Source: an uncultured Alphaproteobacteria bacterium (GTDB lineage: Bacteria; Pseudomonadota; Alphaproteobacteria; UBA8366; GCA-2717185). Taken from it: DNA of 46,039 nucleotides. Within the stretch, counting starts at the first letter, position 1. Each line of letters starts with the position of its first letter. Both the position numbers and the translations under genes were made by a program. The DNA is taken from the NCBI GenBank assembly GCA_943788635.1, contig CALSRA010000046.1, forward strand, positions 1 to 46,039, in the 5' to 3' direction. This document shows positions 17,708 to 26,271 of this stretch, piece by piece. Under the pieces are notes generated by a model, which had not been told where the DNA came from, ran no database searches, and saw only the letters and a program-made list of their open reading frames with translations.

Positions 17708-19777
17708 CTAGTTCTTGCTGCTTCGTAAAACCCGCCGTGCCGGAAAATACAAAGTTACCGTGGTTCCCTTGTTCTCTCCGCTCGTCACGCCGACCCGTCC
17801 ATCATGTAGCGCCATCTGCGCCGTCGCGATGGGCAATCCCAAACCGATACCTCTGGCACTGTCAGACTTGCTCTGATCGACATTGTGAAATATCTCGAAA
17901 GCTTCCGCGACCTGCTGTCGATTCATACCACTGCCGGTATCGATGACGGATATGGCATACTCACCCTTCGCGATATATTTACCGGCAATACGGACACTCC
18001 CACCGGCGGGCGAAAACTTCACGGCATTCTGTAACAGGTTCAGCAAAATGCGTTTCACCATATTGCGGTCGGCTCGCAGGTGCGGCATCGCAATACGGTC
18101 ATCAAACAAAATCGCCGTATCGGCCTGATTGCGGGCACTTCCAATAGCCATAATGCTCTCAACAATCGCGTCTTTCAAATCGAAATCCGTGATCGTGAGC
18201 TTCGTCTCGCCAGCCTCAAGCGTCGCCATTTCCAGTATTTCGGTCACCATTCCCAACAAGTCGCCCGCAGAGCCGTGAATATCGCTCGCGTAGTCGACGT
18301 ATTTCGATGGCGTGACGGGCCCCAGCGCGCCGTCCTTGATCATTTCGGAAAACCCCAGAATGGCGTTTAGCGGGGTCCGCAGTTCATGGCTCATACTGGC
18401 CAGGAAATTGGTTTTGGACCGGCTCGCGGCCTCAGCAAGCATCAGTGCCGTCTCCCGTTCCGCCGCTGTTTGCCTTCGTTCGTGCTGGGTCTTGACGATT
18501 TCCGATCCAATGAAGCCGAGATAGCAAGCGACAATGGCCACTACCGCAAAGCTGGGGTCGAACAGAATGCGATGAAACGCCATCATATAGATGCTGATAC
18601 TGATCAGGCATGCGACATAAATAAGGACGGCAAGCTGGCCCGGATAAGTTCGAAGTCGGCCATGCAGCAACATGATGCCAAGACAGCCCGCGAGTGTCGC
18701 AAGCAATTCGAAGAAGAATTGAACCTGTGACCGAATCAGGAAAATGTCTGACACGAGATTTTCGACAAACAGGGCGTGCAGATCCAGTGCCGACGTCAGC
18801 ACGCCGCCGGTCGATATGAATGTCCGCTCCAGCCCGGCGCCGGTCGCTCCCAATACGATAATTCGGTCATGAATTTCATCATGCGCATGATTGCCCAACA
18901 GAACATCGACCGCAGACAGGCGCATGAATTTGTCCTGCGAAATATGTCGAAGCCAGATATTGCCGGCCGGGTCGGTCGGAATTTCCTGCGTTCCGACTTG
19001 CAGGCCATCGATCCCGAAGCCCTTCATTTCAATGCCGATAGCCGATGCCTTGCGATAATTACGCATGATCTCGACACCGAAACTCGGGACGATTTCCGCG
19101 CCGACAAGCATGACGGTCGGAAGGCGCCTGATAATGCCGTCCTGTCCCAACTCAATACTCGCGACACCCGACCCCGCACTGGCAGCCTCCAGCTTGGGAA
19201 GGCTTTTGAGTAATGCCGGATAACGATTCAGACGCGCCGCAGACCGCCAATCAAGGCTGAGCTTGATTGGTGTTGGCGTCGATTGCTCCAAATTCCGTGG
19301 CGCGACCTCCTCGGGAATGATGCCCGTCGCGAGTACGGTCGGAACCAGGCGCATACTTTCGGCAACGGCATCGTCGTTCTGTGACAGTTCCGCCAACTCG
19401 TCGAGCAGCGCCTGAGACACCGGCATGTCTTTCAAGGCGTTTTCCGGTGAAAGGCGGTCAGGCTCCGAAAAGACGATGTTGACGCCAACGACAGCAGCCT
19501 CATCCAGTGCCAGCGCCGTTATCAGTTCGGCGATGCGGTCGCGGGGCCACGGCCATTGTCCCAGCGCCGCGATACTGCGTTCATCAATATCGACAATCGT
19601 TATCGGGGCAGCCGGCAGAGGAGACGGGATGATGCTTTGCTGGAAGTCGATATAGGCATTCTGCAACGCGATGAATGGCTTCAGCTCGGAAAGCTGCACA
19701 GCGGCAAGCAGCAATAACAGCACAACCCCGCCTACTCGGGCCATCCAAGCCTGAGACGCGTATATCCTATCAAGCAA
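17708..19777 (-). CDS. CHASE2-domain sensor histidine kinase
   Basis: A 689-residue membrane kinase. N-terminal membrane segment (residues about 12-30), a periplasmic CHASE2 domain (ITIVDIDERSIAALGQWPWPRDRIA, VLGATGAGLE) to about 330, three membrane helices, then HisKA with phospho-acceptor H464 (SMSHELRTPLNAILGFSEM) and an HATPase domain with N-box NLLQNAVKFSPAGG, DTGSGM and GIGLGLPIA. No response regulator gene is near, so the kinase is an orphan here. The start drawn is TTG 19777; ATG 19744 would remove 11 residues and both have weak ribosome sites. It heads the kinase-FecR-OmpA cassette and follows two acyl-CoA dehydrogenase genes 44 bases away on the same strand, perhaps by read-through. 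Confidence 0.9.
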   Translation of the reverse strand: MLDRIYASQAWMARVGGVVLLLLLAAVQLSELKPFIALQNAYIDFQQSIIPSPLPAAPITIVDIDERSIAALGQWPWPRDRIAELITALALDEAAVVGVNIVFSEPDRLSPENALKDMPVSQALLDELAELSQNDDAVAESMRLVPTVLATGIIPEEVAPRNLEQSTPTPIKLSLDWRSAARLNRYPALLKSLPKLEAASAGSGVASIELGQDGIIRRLPTVMLVGAEIVPSFGVEIMRNYRKASAIGIEMKGFGIDGLQVGTQEIPTDPAGNIWLRHISQDKFMRLSAVDVLLGNHAHDEIHDRIIVLGATGAGLERTFISTGGVLTSALDLHALFVENLVSDIFLIRSQVQFFFELLATLAGCLGIMLLHGRLRTYPGQLAVLIYVACLISISIYMMAFHRILFDPSFAVVAIVACYLGFIGSEIVKTQHERRQTAAERETALMLAEAASRSKTNFLASMSHELRTPLNAILGFSEMIKDGALGPVTPSKYVDYASDIHGSAGDLLGMVTEILEMATLEAGETKLTITDFDLKDAIVESIMAIGSARNQADTAILFDDRIAMPHLRADRNMVKRILLNLLQNAVKFSPAGGSVRIAGKYIAKGEYAISVIDTGSGMNRQQVAEAFEIFHNVDQSKSDSARGIGLGLPIATAQMALHDGRVGVTSGENKGTTVTLYFPARRVLRSSKN

Positions 19778-19821
19778 TACATATCGCCGCCGCGTCGGTT
19801 AACCGGAGCTGTGCTGACCGC

Positions 19822-20976
19822 TTAGAGGCCCAGCACCTGCTTGGCCAGAATGTTACGCTGAATTTCGTTCGAGCCACCATAAATCGTCGATGGTCTTGAG
19901 CCAAGAAACTGGTTCATAACGTCGACCTTGTTGTTACCGAGCAAAAGATCGTCTCGATAACTGCCTAGGTCCCCGGCCAACTCGACCATTTCCTCGGTGA
20001 TCCGCTGGTAGGTTTCGGTTGCCCAAATTTTAAGGAACGAAACATCGGACCCGATTTCACCGCCTGACTTCAGGATCCCGGCATAGCGTTCAAACGAAGC
20101 CGCCAGGTCATGAACATCAAGGCGATGTTTGTTGTACCGTGCAGTAAACGCCGCATCAGTGAACGCATCGAGCGACTCCGCCAGCAACCTCAGACGATTG
20201 AGGGCATAGCTGCACATGCGCGGATTGCCGACGAAGATACGCTCGAACCCAAGCAGAGCCTTCGCCATCGTCCAACCCCGGTTCGGCTCCCCGACCAGGT
20301 TTTCCTTTGGCACCCGGACATTATCGAGGAAGACTTCGCAGAACTCCTCCTCACCACGGATATTGGGAATTGTCCGGATCGTAATGCCCGGCGTTTTCAG
20401 GTCACAGAGCAGGAAACTGATGCCTTCCTGAGGCTTCGCCGCGTCCTTGTCGGTCCGAACCAGCATATAAATCCAGCTGGCGTCATGTGCCAGCGAGGTC
20501 CAAATTTTCTGTCCGTTCACGACATATTCGTCGCCTTCCAGAACCGCGGATGTTCGCAGACTCGCAAGGTCCGAACCCGCATTCGGCTCTGAGTAGCCCT
20601 GGCACCAGATGTGATTTCCAGCGTGAATATTCGCCAGGAAATGCTCTTTCTGCTTCTCGGTGCCGTATTTGATCAACAGCGGCCCCACCATGACGATGCC
20701 CTGATCCGGCATACGGGCAACGCCGTGGCGTTCGAATTCCTCGGTGTAGATAATGAACTTGCCGGGGTCGAGACCCATGCCGCCATATTCCTTCGGCCAG
20801 ACCGGGCAGAGCCAACCTTTCTCCGAAAGCTTATGGTACCAGTCCCGACATTCATCCATCAGGATCCGGCGTGGAAAAAAGCGTAATTCTTCGGGATAGT
20901 TCGCTTCGACCCATTCCCGGATCTCGGCGCGGAATTCGTCATCGCCAAGGGCGTTCATGTCACGTGTCTCGCTCAT
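19822..20976 (-). CDS. Acyl-CoA dehydrogenase, catalytic-type subunit
   Basis: Intact flavoprotein of 384 residues: FAD/substrate motif CQGYSEPNAGSDLASLRT, WTSLAHDASWIYMLVR, and the C-terminal YGGSNEIQRNILAKQVLGL. The Glu in GGSNEIQ is at the general-base position of one acyl-CoA dehydrogenase subgroup. It oxidises acyl-CoA to the 2,3-enoyl-CoA and passes electrons to ETF. The gene is 15 bases downstream of another, more divergent acyl-CoA dehydrogenase gene. Such tandem pairs of about 380 residues often form heterotetramers acting on bulky substrates such as sterol or branched side chains, with one catalytic and one structural partner. The substrate is unknown. Confidence 0.9.
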   Translation of the reverse strand: MSETRDMNALGDDEFRAEIREWVEANYPEELRFFPRRILMDECRDWYHKLSEKGWLCPVWPKEYGGMGLDPGKFIIYTEEFERHGVARMPDQGIVMVGPLLIKYGTEKQKEHFLANIHAGNHIWCQGYSEPNAGSDLASLRTSAVLEGDEYVVNGQKIWTSLAHDASWIYMLVRTDKDAAKPQEGISFLLCDLKTPGITIRTIPNIRGEEEFCEVFLDNVRVPKENLVGEPNRGWTMAKALLGFERIFVGNPRMCSYALNRLRLLAESLDAFTDAAFTARYNKHRLDVHDLAASFERYAGILKSGGEIGSDVSFLKIWATETYQRITEEMVELAGDLGSYRDDLLLGNNKVDVMNQFLGSRPSTIYGGSNEIQRNILAKQVLGL

Positions 20977-20991
20977 CCGAATGTTCCTTTA

Positions 20992-22131
20992 TCAGGCCGC
21001 AACTTCAGGAGCGACATCCGCAAACCGTTTACGGTGCATATCCGCATTGCCCAGCCAGGCAGACAGGACCAGCGCCCGTTTCAAATACATGCCGATATGA
21101 TAAGCATCGGTATAGCCGATACCACCATGCAACTGGATCGATTGCCGACCGATCAGCAGTCCGGCCTCGCTGCACCGCGCCTTCGCTGCGCTCGCTTCAG
21201 ATGCGCGGTTTGCAACATCATCGGATGAATCGAAACACTGTACCGCCTGCCCCAGGACATCCCGCGACAATTCCTGCTGAATCCAGAGATCGACCAGACG
21301 ATGCTGGAGCGCCTGGAATTTGCCGACTGGTCGGCCGAATTGTTCACGCTGTTTTACATAGGCCAGCGTGATATCGAAGGCCTCCTTCATAACGCCGACC
21401 AGTTCGGCAGCCGCGCAGACCCGTGCCTCATCAATGGCCCGAGCCATGATCGCCGCCGTGTCCTTGGCAACAAGCACCTGATCCTTTGCAACAGAAACCC
21501 CGTCCAGCGTCAACGTCCCGATATCCGTTTCATCCACGGCCCGGTCAGACGAAAGACCAAGGCCCTTTGCATCAGCGGCAACCCAGTAAAGGGCCAGTCC
21601 GTCCGGCCCCATCGCTGAAACAATAAACGCATCCGCCCCGGCCGCCGCCGGTATGAATTTCTTTGTACCGGAAATCAGGAACCCGCCGTCTGCCGGAACA
21701 GCCCGGGTCGTTATCGCAGCAGGGTCATACACATTCGCGGCTTCCTGCCAGGCCAGCGCCGGAATTACCGAACCGGATATCAGGTTTTCGATCTTTTCAT
21801 TGCACAGATCCGGGTTGTCACCATCCCGCAACACCGCGCCCGCCAGTACAATTGCCGAAACAAAGGGCTCGGGTGCAACAACGCGTCCCAGCTCCTCAAT
21901 AACCACCGCCGCCTCAGCGAAACCAAGGCCAAGCCCCCCCTGTTCTTCGGGAAGCAGAAGGCCAAACCACCCGTTTTCGGCCATCGTCTGCCAGGTTTCC
22001 CGGTCAAACGCTGCCGGCAGGGATCGGCGCTCGCGCGCGCCGTCGACACCGCCGCTGCGGGAAACGAAAGCCCGCGCACTGTCCTGCAGCATGCGTTGGG
22101 TATCATTCTGATCTGAATTATTGCTGGGCAC
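20992..22131 (-). CDS. Acyl-CoA dehydrogenase, partner-type subunit
   Basis: Intact, 379 residues. The fold is clear from WFGLLLPEEQGGLGLGFAEAAVVIEELGR, KFIPAAAGADAFIVSA, YVKQREQFGRPVGKFQALQHRLVD and LHGGIGYTDAYHIGMYLKRA. Unlike its neighbour it lacks a NEIQ-type Glu after the C-terminal glycines and the N-terminal half is less conserved around the FAD site (LAWQEAANVYD replaces the usual GSD loop). These traits match the non-catalytic beta-type partner of heteromeric acyl-CoA dehydrogenases. It is immediately upstream of the catalytic-type gene. The small membrane-protein gene lies 147 bases upstream on the same strand. Role as partner is inference. Confidence 0.88.
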   Translation of the reverse strand: MPSNNSDQNDTQRMLQDSARAFVSRSGGVDGARERRSLPAAFDRETWQTMAENGWFGLLLPEEQGGLGLGFAEAAVVIEELGRVVAPEPFVSAIVLAGAVLRDGDNPDLCNEKIENLISGSVIPALAWQEAANVYDPAAITTRAVPADGGFLISGTKKFIPAAAGADAFIVSAMGPDGLALYWVAADAKGLGLSSDRAVDETDIGTLTLDGVSVAKDQVLVAKDTAAIMARAIDEARVCAAAELVGVMKEAFDITLAYVKQREQFGRPVGKFQALQHRLVDLWIQQELSRDVLGQAVQCFDSSDDVANRASEASAAKARCSEAGLLIGRQSIQLHGGIGYTDAYHIGMYLKRALVLSAWLGNADMHRKRFADVAPEVAA

Positions 22132-22278
22132 TACCGGCGGACCTCTCCTGATTGCGACTTCGGCTACCGGGCGGCAGCGTCATTTCCGTGCTGGAAATCA
22201 ATGCGTCGAACCATCGGCCCCGTCAAGGCATCACGGACAGTGAATATGTCACTGTACCGGACACAACTACAACCGACG

Positions 22279-22629
22279 CTAGATAGCCCCGGCGAGCGAA
22301 AAATTATTGAGGACGACATACGCATTGAATGCAACCACGGCACCAACGCAGGCAAAAACCGCACGCTTGGGGTGCATCAGCACAATCGCCACGGTAATCA
22401 GCTGCAGGGCCATTTTCGGCGCAAACCACCACCAGCCGAAAACATCCTGTGTCAGCGCCATAAGGGGATTTGCCTCTACCGCACCGGCAATCAGGCCCGC
22501 ATTGGTCGAAATAACATCAAGAATACCCACAATGATGACTGCAGCCGCAACAAACCCCGCCCAGGGCGAAACACAGATGTTCCCTCGCGTTGCGATATCT
22601 TTTCCGTAACTCCAGGCGCGGTCCAGCAT
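22279..22629 (-). CDS. Small membrane protein, DUF5658-like
   Basis: About 116 residues with three to four hydrophobic segments: GFVAAAVIIVGILDVISTNAGLI, MALQLITVAIVLM and AVFACVGAVVAFNAYVVLN. The pattern D-x-x-S-T-x(n)-G-x-x-EANPL followed by a Trp-rich loop and a K-x-x-x-x-L helix is that of DUF5658, a family of unknown function. ATG 22629 has AGGG eight bases ahead; a GTG at 22632 is directly adjacent. It is the first gene of the minus-strand run that continues into the acyl-CoA dehydrogenases, with a 147-base gap. No function can be given. Confidence 0.6.
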   Translation of the reverse strand: MLDRAWSYGKDIATRGNICVSPWAGFVAAAVIIVGILDVISTNAGLIAGAVEANPLMALTQDVFGWWWFAPKMALQLITVAIVLMHPKRAVFACVGAVVAFNAYVVLNNFSLAGAI

Positions 22630-22752
22630 CACCAGTCCCTAATCGTTCTTTCGTTCAATTCAACCGAATAACGACCCTTGTTATTCGAGATATGTTCTAA
22701 CCCGGATCGTTCCAAGGGCTTTCACCCAAACGGGCTACGAAAAAAATTTATC

Positions 22753-22779
22753 TTGTATTAAGTATAAACACGATAGAGA
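22753..22779 (+). promoter_or_regulatory. AT-rich promoter candidate for the protease gene
   Basis: The 22740-22780 stretch is the most AT-rich of the neighbourhood. TTGTAT (22753-22758) and TAGAGA (22774-22779) are separated by only 15 bases, short for sigma-70, so this is a weak call. It lies 54 bases ahead of the GTG start at 22833. Confidence 0.2.
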
Positions 22780-22832
22780 TCGGTCGATAGTACCGCTTCA
22801 AGGTCAACGGTATTGATTGAAGGACGCTGCAA

Positions 22833-23708
22833 GTGACGAAATCCAGGGACCGCACCTGCCTGCTTGTCATTGTGACAGCGTTTCTGCTGACAGTATCCCC
22901 GGATCCGGTGTCCGCCGCCGTCGTCCAGTGCTACGACGAGGCCCGGGGGATCATCCAGCCGAAATCCCCGGATAAATGCGATGGCCTGGTTCTCAGTGAA
23001 GAAGAGGCCAGGAAGAAAAAGGCCGAATTACGCCGGGCCAGAATACTGCGGGCCCAAAAGCCCAAATCGGAACGCGAAAAAGGTCGCCGGGGTCATGGAA
23101 CCGGGTTTTTCGTCAGCAAAGACGGCAAGGTCGTCACCAATCAGCATGTCATCGAAAAATGCCAGAAGGTAATCTGGGTCAACACGACGGATGGTCAGGA
23201 AGGCGTCGCCTCGGTACTGGGGACCGATCCGGCAAATGACCTGGCATTGCTGGCCACGACGGTGAAGGCGCCGGCAATCGCCGTGTTCCGCAGCCCTGAC
23301 ACAATGAAGCCAGGCAACGAATTGACGGTCATCGGATATGGGACAACAAAACTGCCGCCAATCCGGCCGCATCTGACGCCTGGAACCTATCAGTCCCATA
23401 ATCGCAAACGCACCCGTTTTCAGATGGATGCCGCGGTGCGTCCGGGCAATAGCGGCGGCCCGGTCTTTGACGAAAGCGGGTATGTCGCCGGCGTCGTCTA
23501 TGCGCAGCTCAACACAGTGAAGACCTTTCAGGCGCGCGGCAAACTGATCCTCGACCGCGGCTTCGCAATCTCCAACCCCGTAGTTTTCCGATTCCTTGAC
23601 CGGCATGACGTCACGATCAATCGGGCACCGGCCCCTGACGCAAAAAGCCGGGACGCGATTTTCAAGGAAGCCAAGCCGATTATTGCGCGGGTCAGCTGCC
23701 CGCAATAG
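22833..23708 (+). CDS. Exported trypsin-like serine protease (S1 fold, DegP-like)
   Basis: A 291-residue protein starting at GTG 22833 with AAGGA eight bases ahead. Signal peptide to about residue 29 (VSAAV). Then a charged helical stretch (EEARKKKAELRRARILRAQK) before the protease. The triad is H105 (TNQHVIEKC), D136 (DPANDLALL) and S207 (RPGNSGGPVF), with GTGFFVSKDGKVVTN ahead of the His. No PDZ domain follows, so it lacks DegP's substrate-gripping part and resembles short regulatory proteases. Cysteines near the N-terminus (VQCYDEA, DKCDG), at EKCQK and at the C-terminus (RVSCPQ) could form disulfides. It stands alone, 112 bases before the next gene. Confidence 0.87.
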   Translation: MTKSRDRTCLLVIVTAFLLTVSPDPVSAAVVQCYDEARGIIQPKSPDKCDGLVLSEEEARKKKAELRRARILRAQKPKSEREKGRRGHGTGFFVSKDGKVVTNQHVIEKCQKVIWVNTTDGQEGVASVLGTDPANDLALLATTVKAPAIAVFRSPDTMKPGNELTVIGYGTTKLPPIRPHLTPGTYQSHNRKRTRFQMDAAVRPGNSGGPVFDESGYVAGVVYAQLNTVKTFQARGKLILDRGFAISNPVVFRFLDRHDVTINRAPAPDAKSRDAIFKEAKPIIARVSCPQ

Positions 23709-23820
23709 TCGCTGAAAAGAGAACCCGCTCGCCTTATTCGACAATCGCTATTGACGGTTCCATCGCCGCATTGACATGGTGCGCGTTACATTCCGCCGAC
23801 CGAAAATCGGAGACAACACC

Positions 23821-24942
23821 ATGACCAAGATTACATCCGTCCGTGCCTGCACGGTGCGTATCCCACTGGACAACCCGACGACCTTTGCTACCCGAAAGGT
23901 ATTGGCGCGTGATCTGACCCTGGTCGAGATCGAGGCCGATGACGGCCACAAGGGTATTGGTTTCACCTATGGCGGCAGCACCGGCGGCGGCATCGTCACC
24001 GAGGCGGTCCGCAATCTGCTGGCACCTGTCCTGATGGGCGAAGATCCGTTCCGGGTTGAAGGCCTTTGGGCGGAAATGTACCAGGAAGCGCTGCTGCAGG
24101 GCCGCGCCGGGTCCGTAATGCGGGCGCTCAGCGCACTGGACATTGCCCTGTGGGATCACAACGCCCGCGCAGCCAACATGCCGCTGTACAGGATGCTGGG
24201 TGGCTTCCAGAAGGAATCCGTACGCGGCTATGCCAGCGGCGGTTACTACCTCGATGGCAAGACACCCGAGGACCTGGCCGCGGAAGTACAGGGCTTCGTT
24301 GACCTTGGTTTCGAAGCCGTGAAGATCAAGGTCGGGCTATTGGGATTGAAGGAAGAAGAAGCCCGCCTTGCCGCCATTCGTGAACATGTCGGCGGCGACG
24401 TGCTGCTAATGCTGGATATTTCCAATGCGTGGAACGACATCGAAACGGCGATGCGATTTGCCCGTATCTACGAACCCTACGATCCGTATTTCTTCGAGGA
24501 ACCGTTCTCGCCGGACGACCTGGACAATCACGCGCGGCTGGTCCAGCGCACCAATGTCCCCGTCGCCACCGGCGAAATCGAAGCCGGCCGCTGGCGGTTC
24601 AAGGAAATTCTGGAAAAGGGTGCGGCAACGATCCTGCAGCCCGATGCGATCTGCTGCGGCGGCATCACCGAATTCCGCCGCATTGCCGCCACGGCGGCAA
24701 GCTACGGCGTCTCGGTCGCCCCGCACGCCTATCATGAAATGCACGTGCATATTGTCGCCAGTACACCAAACGCGACCTTCATCGAGGTGTTCAATGACGA
24801 TACGATCGTGAATTTCCGCCGGCTGATCGACACGCAACCCGTGGTCGAAAACGGCCGGGTCCTGCTGCCCCAGAAACCCGGCCTTGGGTACGATTACCTG
24901 CCCGACGTGATCGATAAATACGCAATCGACCCCTGGGCCTAG
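23821..24942 (+). CDS. Mandelate racemase/muconate lactonizing enzyme family protein (second copy)
   Basis: Starts at ATG 23821 with CGGAG nine bases ahead; 373 residues. The residues of the enolase superfamily are K168-x-K170 (VKIKVG), D199 (LDISNA), E226/E227 (FEEPF), E252 (GEIEAG) and H302 (APHAYHEMH). The barrel is preceded by a capping domain with FTYGGSTGG. It shares only moderate similarity with the copy at 6797 and its His context (HAYHEMHVH) differs, so the substrate is probably different. It lies on the plus strand and converges, six bases apart, on the MetE-like gene. It probably dehydrates or racemises an acid sugar or related hydroxyacid; which one is unknown. Confidence 0.9.
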   Translation: MTKITSVRACTVRIPLDNPTTFATRKVLARDLTLVEIEADDGHKGIGFTYGGSTGGGIVTEAVRNLLAPVLMGEDPFRVEGLWAEMYQEALLQGRAGSVMRALSALDIALWDHNARAANMPLYRMLGGFQKESVRGYASGGYYLDGKTPEDLAAEVQGFVDLGFEAVKIKVGLLGLKEEEARLAAIREHVGGDVLLMLDISNAWNDIETAMRFARIYEPYDPYFFEEPFSPDDLDNHARLVQRTNVPVATGEIEAGRWRFKEILEKGAATILQPDAICCGGITEFRRIAATAASYGVSVAPHAYHEMHVHIVASTPNATFIEVFNDDTIVNFRRLIDTQPVVENGRVLLPQKPGLGYDYLPDVIDKYAIDPWA

Positions 24943-24948
24943 GGTTAC

Positions 24949-26113
24949 CTAAAAGAGCCGCTCACTGGCCAGCTTCGCACCGTCCGCCAGGGCGCGAAGC
25001 TTGGCCCAGACGACGTCTTCCGCCACCTTGCCCATCCCGGCAGATGTATCGAAACCGCAATCCGTGCCGGCAATAACCCGCGATGGGTCACCGACTGCCT
25101 GGGCGATCCGCTCGATCCGGTCGGCGATGGTTTCCGGGTGTTCGATGTAGTTCGAGGTCGTATCGATCACCCCCGCGATCAGGTTCTGGTCATCCGCCAG
25201 CCTGGTATCCGCCAGAACTTTGTATTCATGCGCATGGCGCGGGTTCGCAAAGGGCAACACGATTGCGCCGACATCTGCCTGCAGGATGATCGGCAGGATT
25301 TCCTTCAGCGGCACGTCCATGTCATGCGGGCCTTCATAATTGCCCCAGCAGACATGCAACCGCACCTGGTCGCGAGGAACATCGACGAGACTGCGATTGA
25401 TTGCGTCCACGACCTTTTCAACGAAACCGAGGAATTCGCTCATGGGCCGGTCCGCATAGGTCACGTGATGTTCCAGCGCCAGATCCGGACAATCGAGCTG
25501 CAACAGGAATCCGTGCTGGGTGATGGAATCGTATTCGACCTTCAGCGCCGTCGCGATGGCGTCGAGATAGGGGTCGAAGCCGTCATAATATTCATTCGGA
25601 ATTGCCGCCGCGATAATGCCGGGCGACGGCGCCGTCACAAAGGCTTCGGAATATTGTGGCGATTCCGCATCGAGTATCCGCCGAAAATCATCGCATTCCC
25701 GGGCAACGAAAGCCGGATCCAGATAGCGAACCTCCTCCGTAACCGTCGGCACCTCGAAATTATTGATCGCTTCCTTAGCCGCCATCAAGGATTTGCGCTG
25801 TTCCACGAAGGCCGGGTATTTCGTGACATCGGCTGGCGGCCGGCGCGTGCCGAGCCCCTTGAAACCACTCATCCGATGACGGACATACAGGAAAAACGCC
25901 TCGCGCGGCTGCTCGCCATTGTTGAGAATATCGACCCCCCGAGGCGACCTGCTGCGGGATAACCCAGCGGGTCGCTTCATCGATCAGACGATCCAGTTCC
26001 ACCGGGTCGATCGCCTCGCCCCGCGCCCGCCGTGCGAACAGGGTCGTCAATGCCGGCGGCCGTGGCAGGCTGCCCGCATGTGTCGTCAGAATGCGGTTCT
26101 CGCTGTTCTTCAT
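24949..26113 (-). CDS. MetE-like (cobalamin-independent methionine synthase C-terminal domain) protein
   Basis: About 387 residues after correction: ATG 26113 begins MKNSENRILTTHAGSLPRP, the typical start of stand-alone MetE C-terminal-like proteins. One extra base in the run of six at 25935-25940 shifts the frame; without it the sequence joins VIPQQVASGVDILNNGEQ. Zinc ligands of the family appear as H-x-C in RLHVCWGNYEGPH and a later Cys in AGTDCGF. The N-terminal half of true MetE is missing, so this is probably not the methionine synthase; homologues include thiol methyltransferases and epoxyalkane:CoM transferases. It diverges from the TauD-type gene across 158 bases holding two short inverted repeats. 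Confidence 0.82.
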
Positions 26114-26190
26114 ATTTCTTTCCTCCCCGGCAGCAGGCCCGCCGGTCCGATGGTGCAATTGTTGGGTGCGAAGGTATCAGAGGAAACACT

Positions 26191-26241
26191 ACTTGGTATA
26201 GCCAAGCCCGGTACGACAGGCACTTCCCATCACTTGGCCAA
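26191..26241. promoter_or_regulatory. Two short inverted repeats in a divergent promoter region
   Basis: CTTGG-TATAG-CCAAG (26191-26205) and the palindrome TTGGCCAA (26234-26241) share the half-site TTGG/CCAA and lie between the divergent MetE-like and TauD-type genes. They may be operator half-sites, but such short repeats also arise by chance. Confidence 0.25.
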
Positions 26242-26271
26242 CTCGCTACGATTGTGCCCTGCCGACATTCA

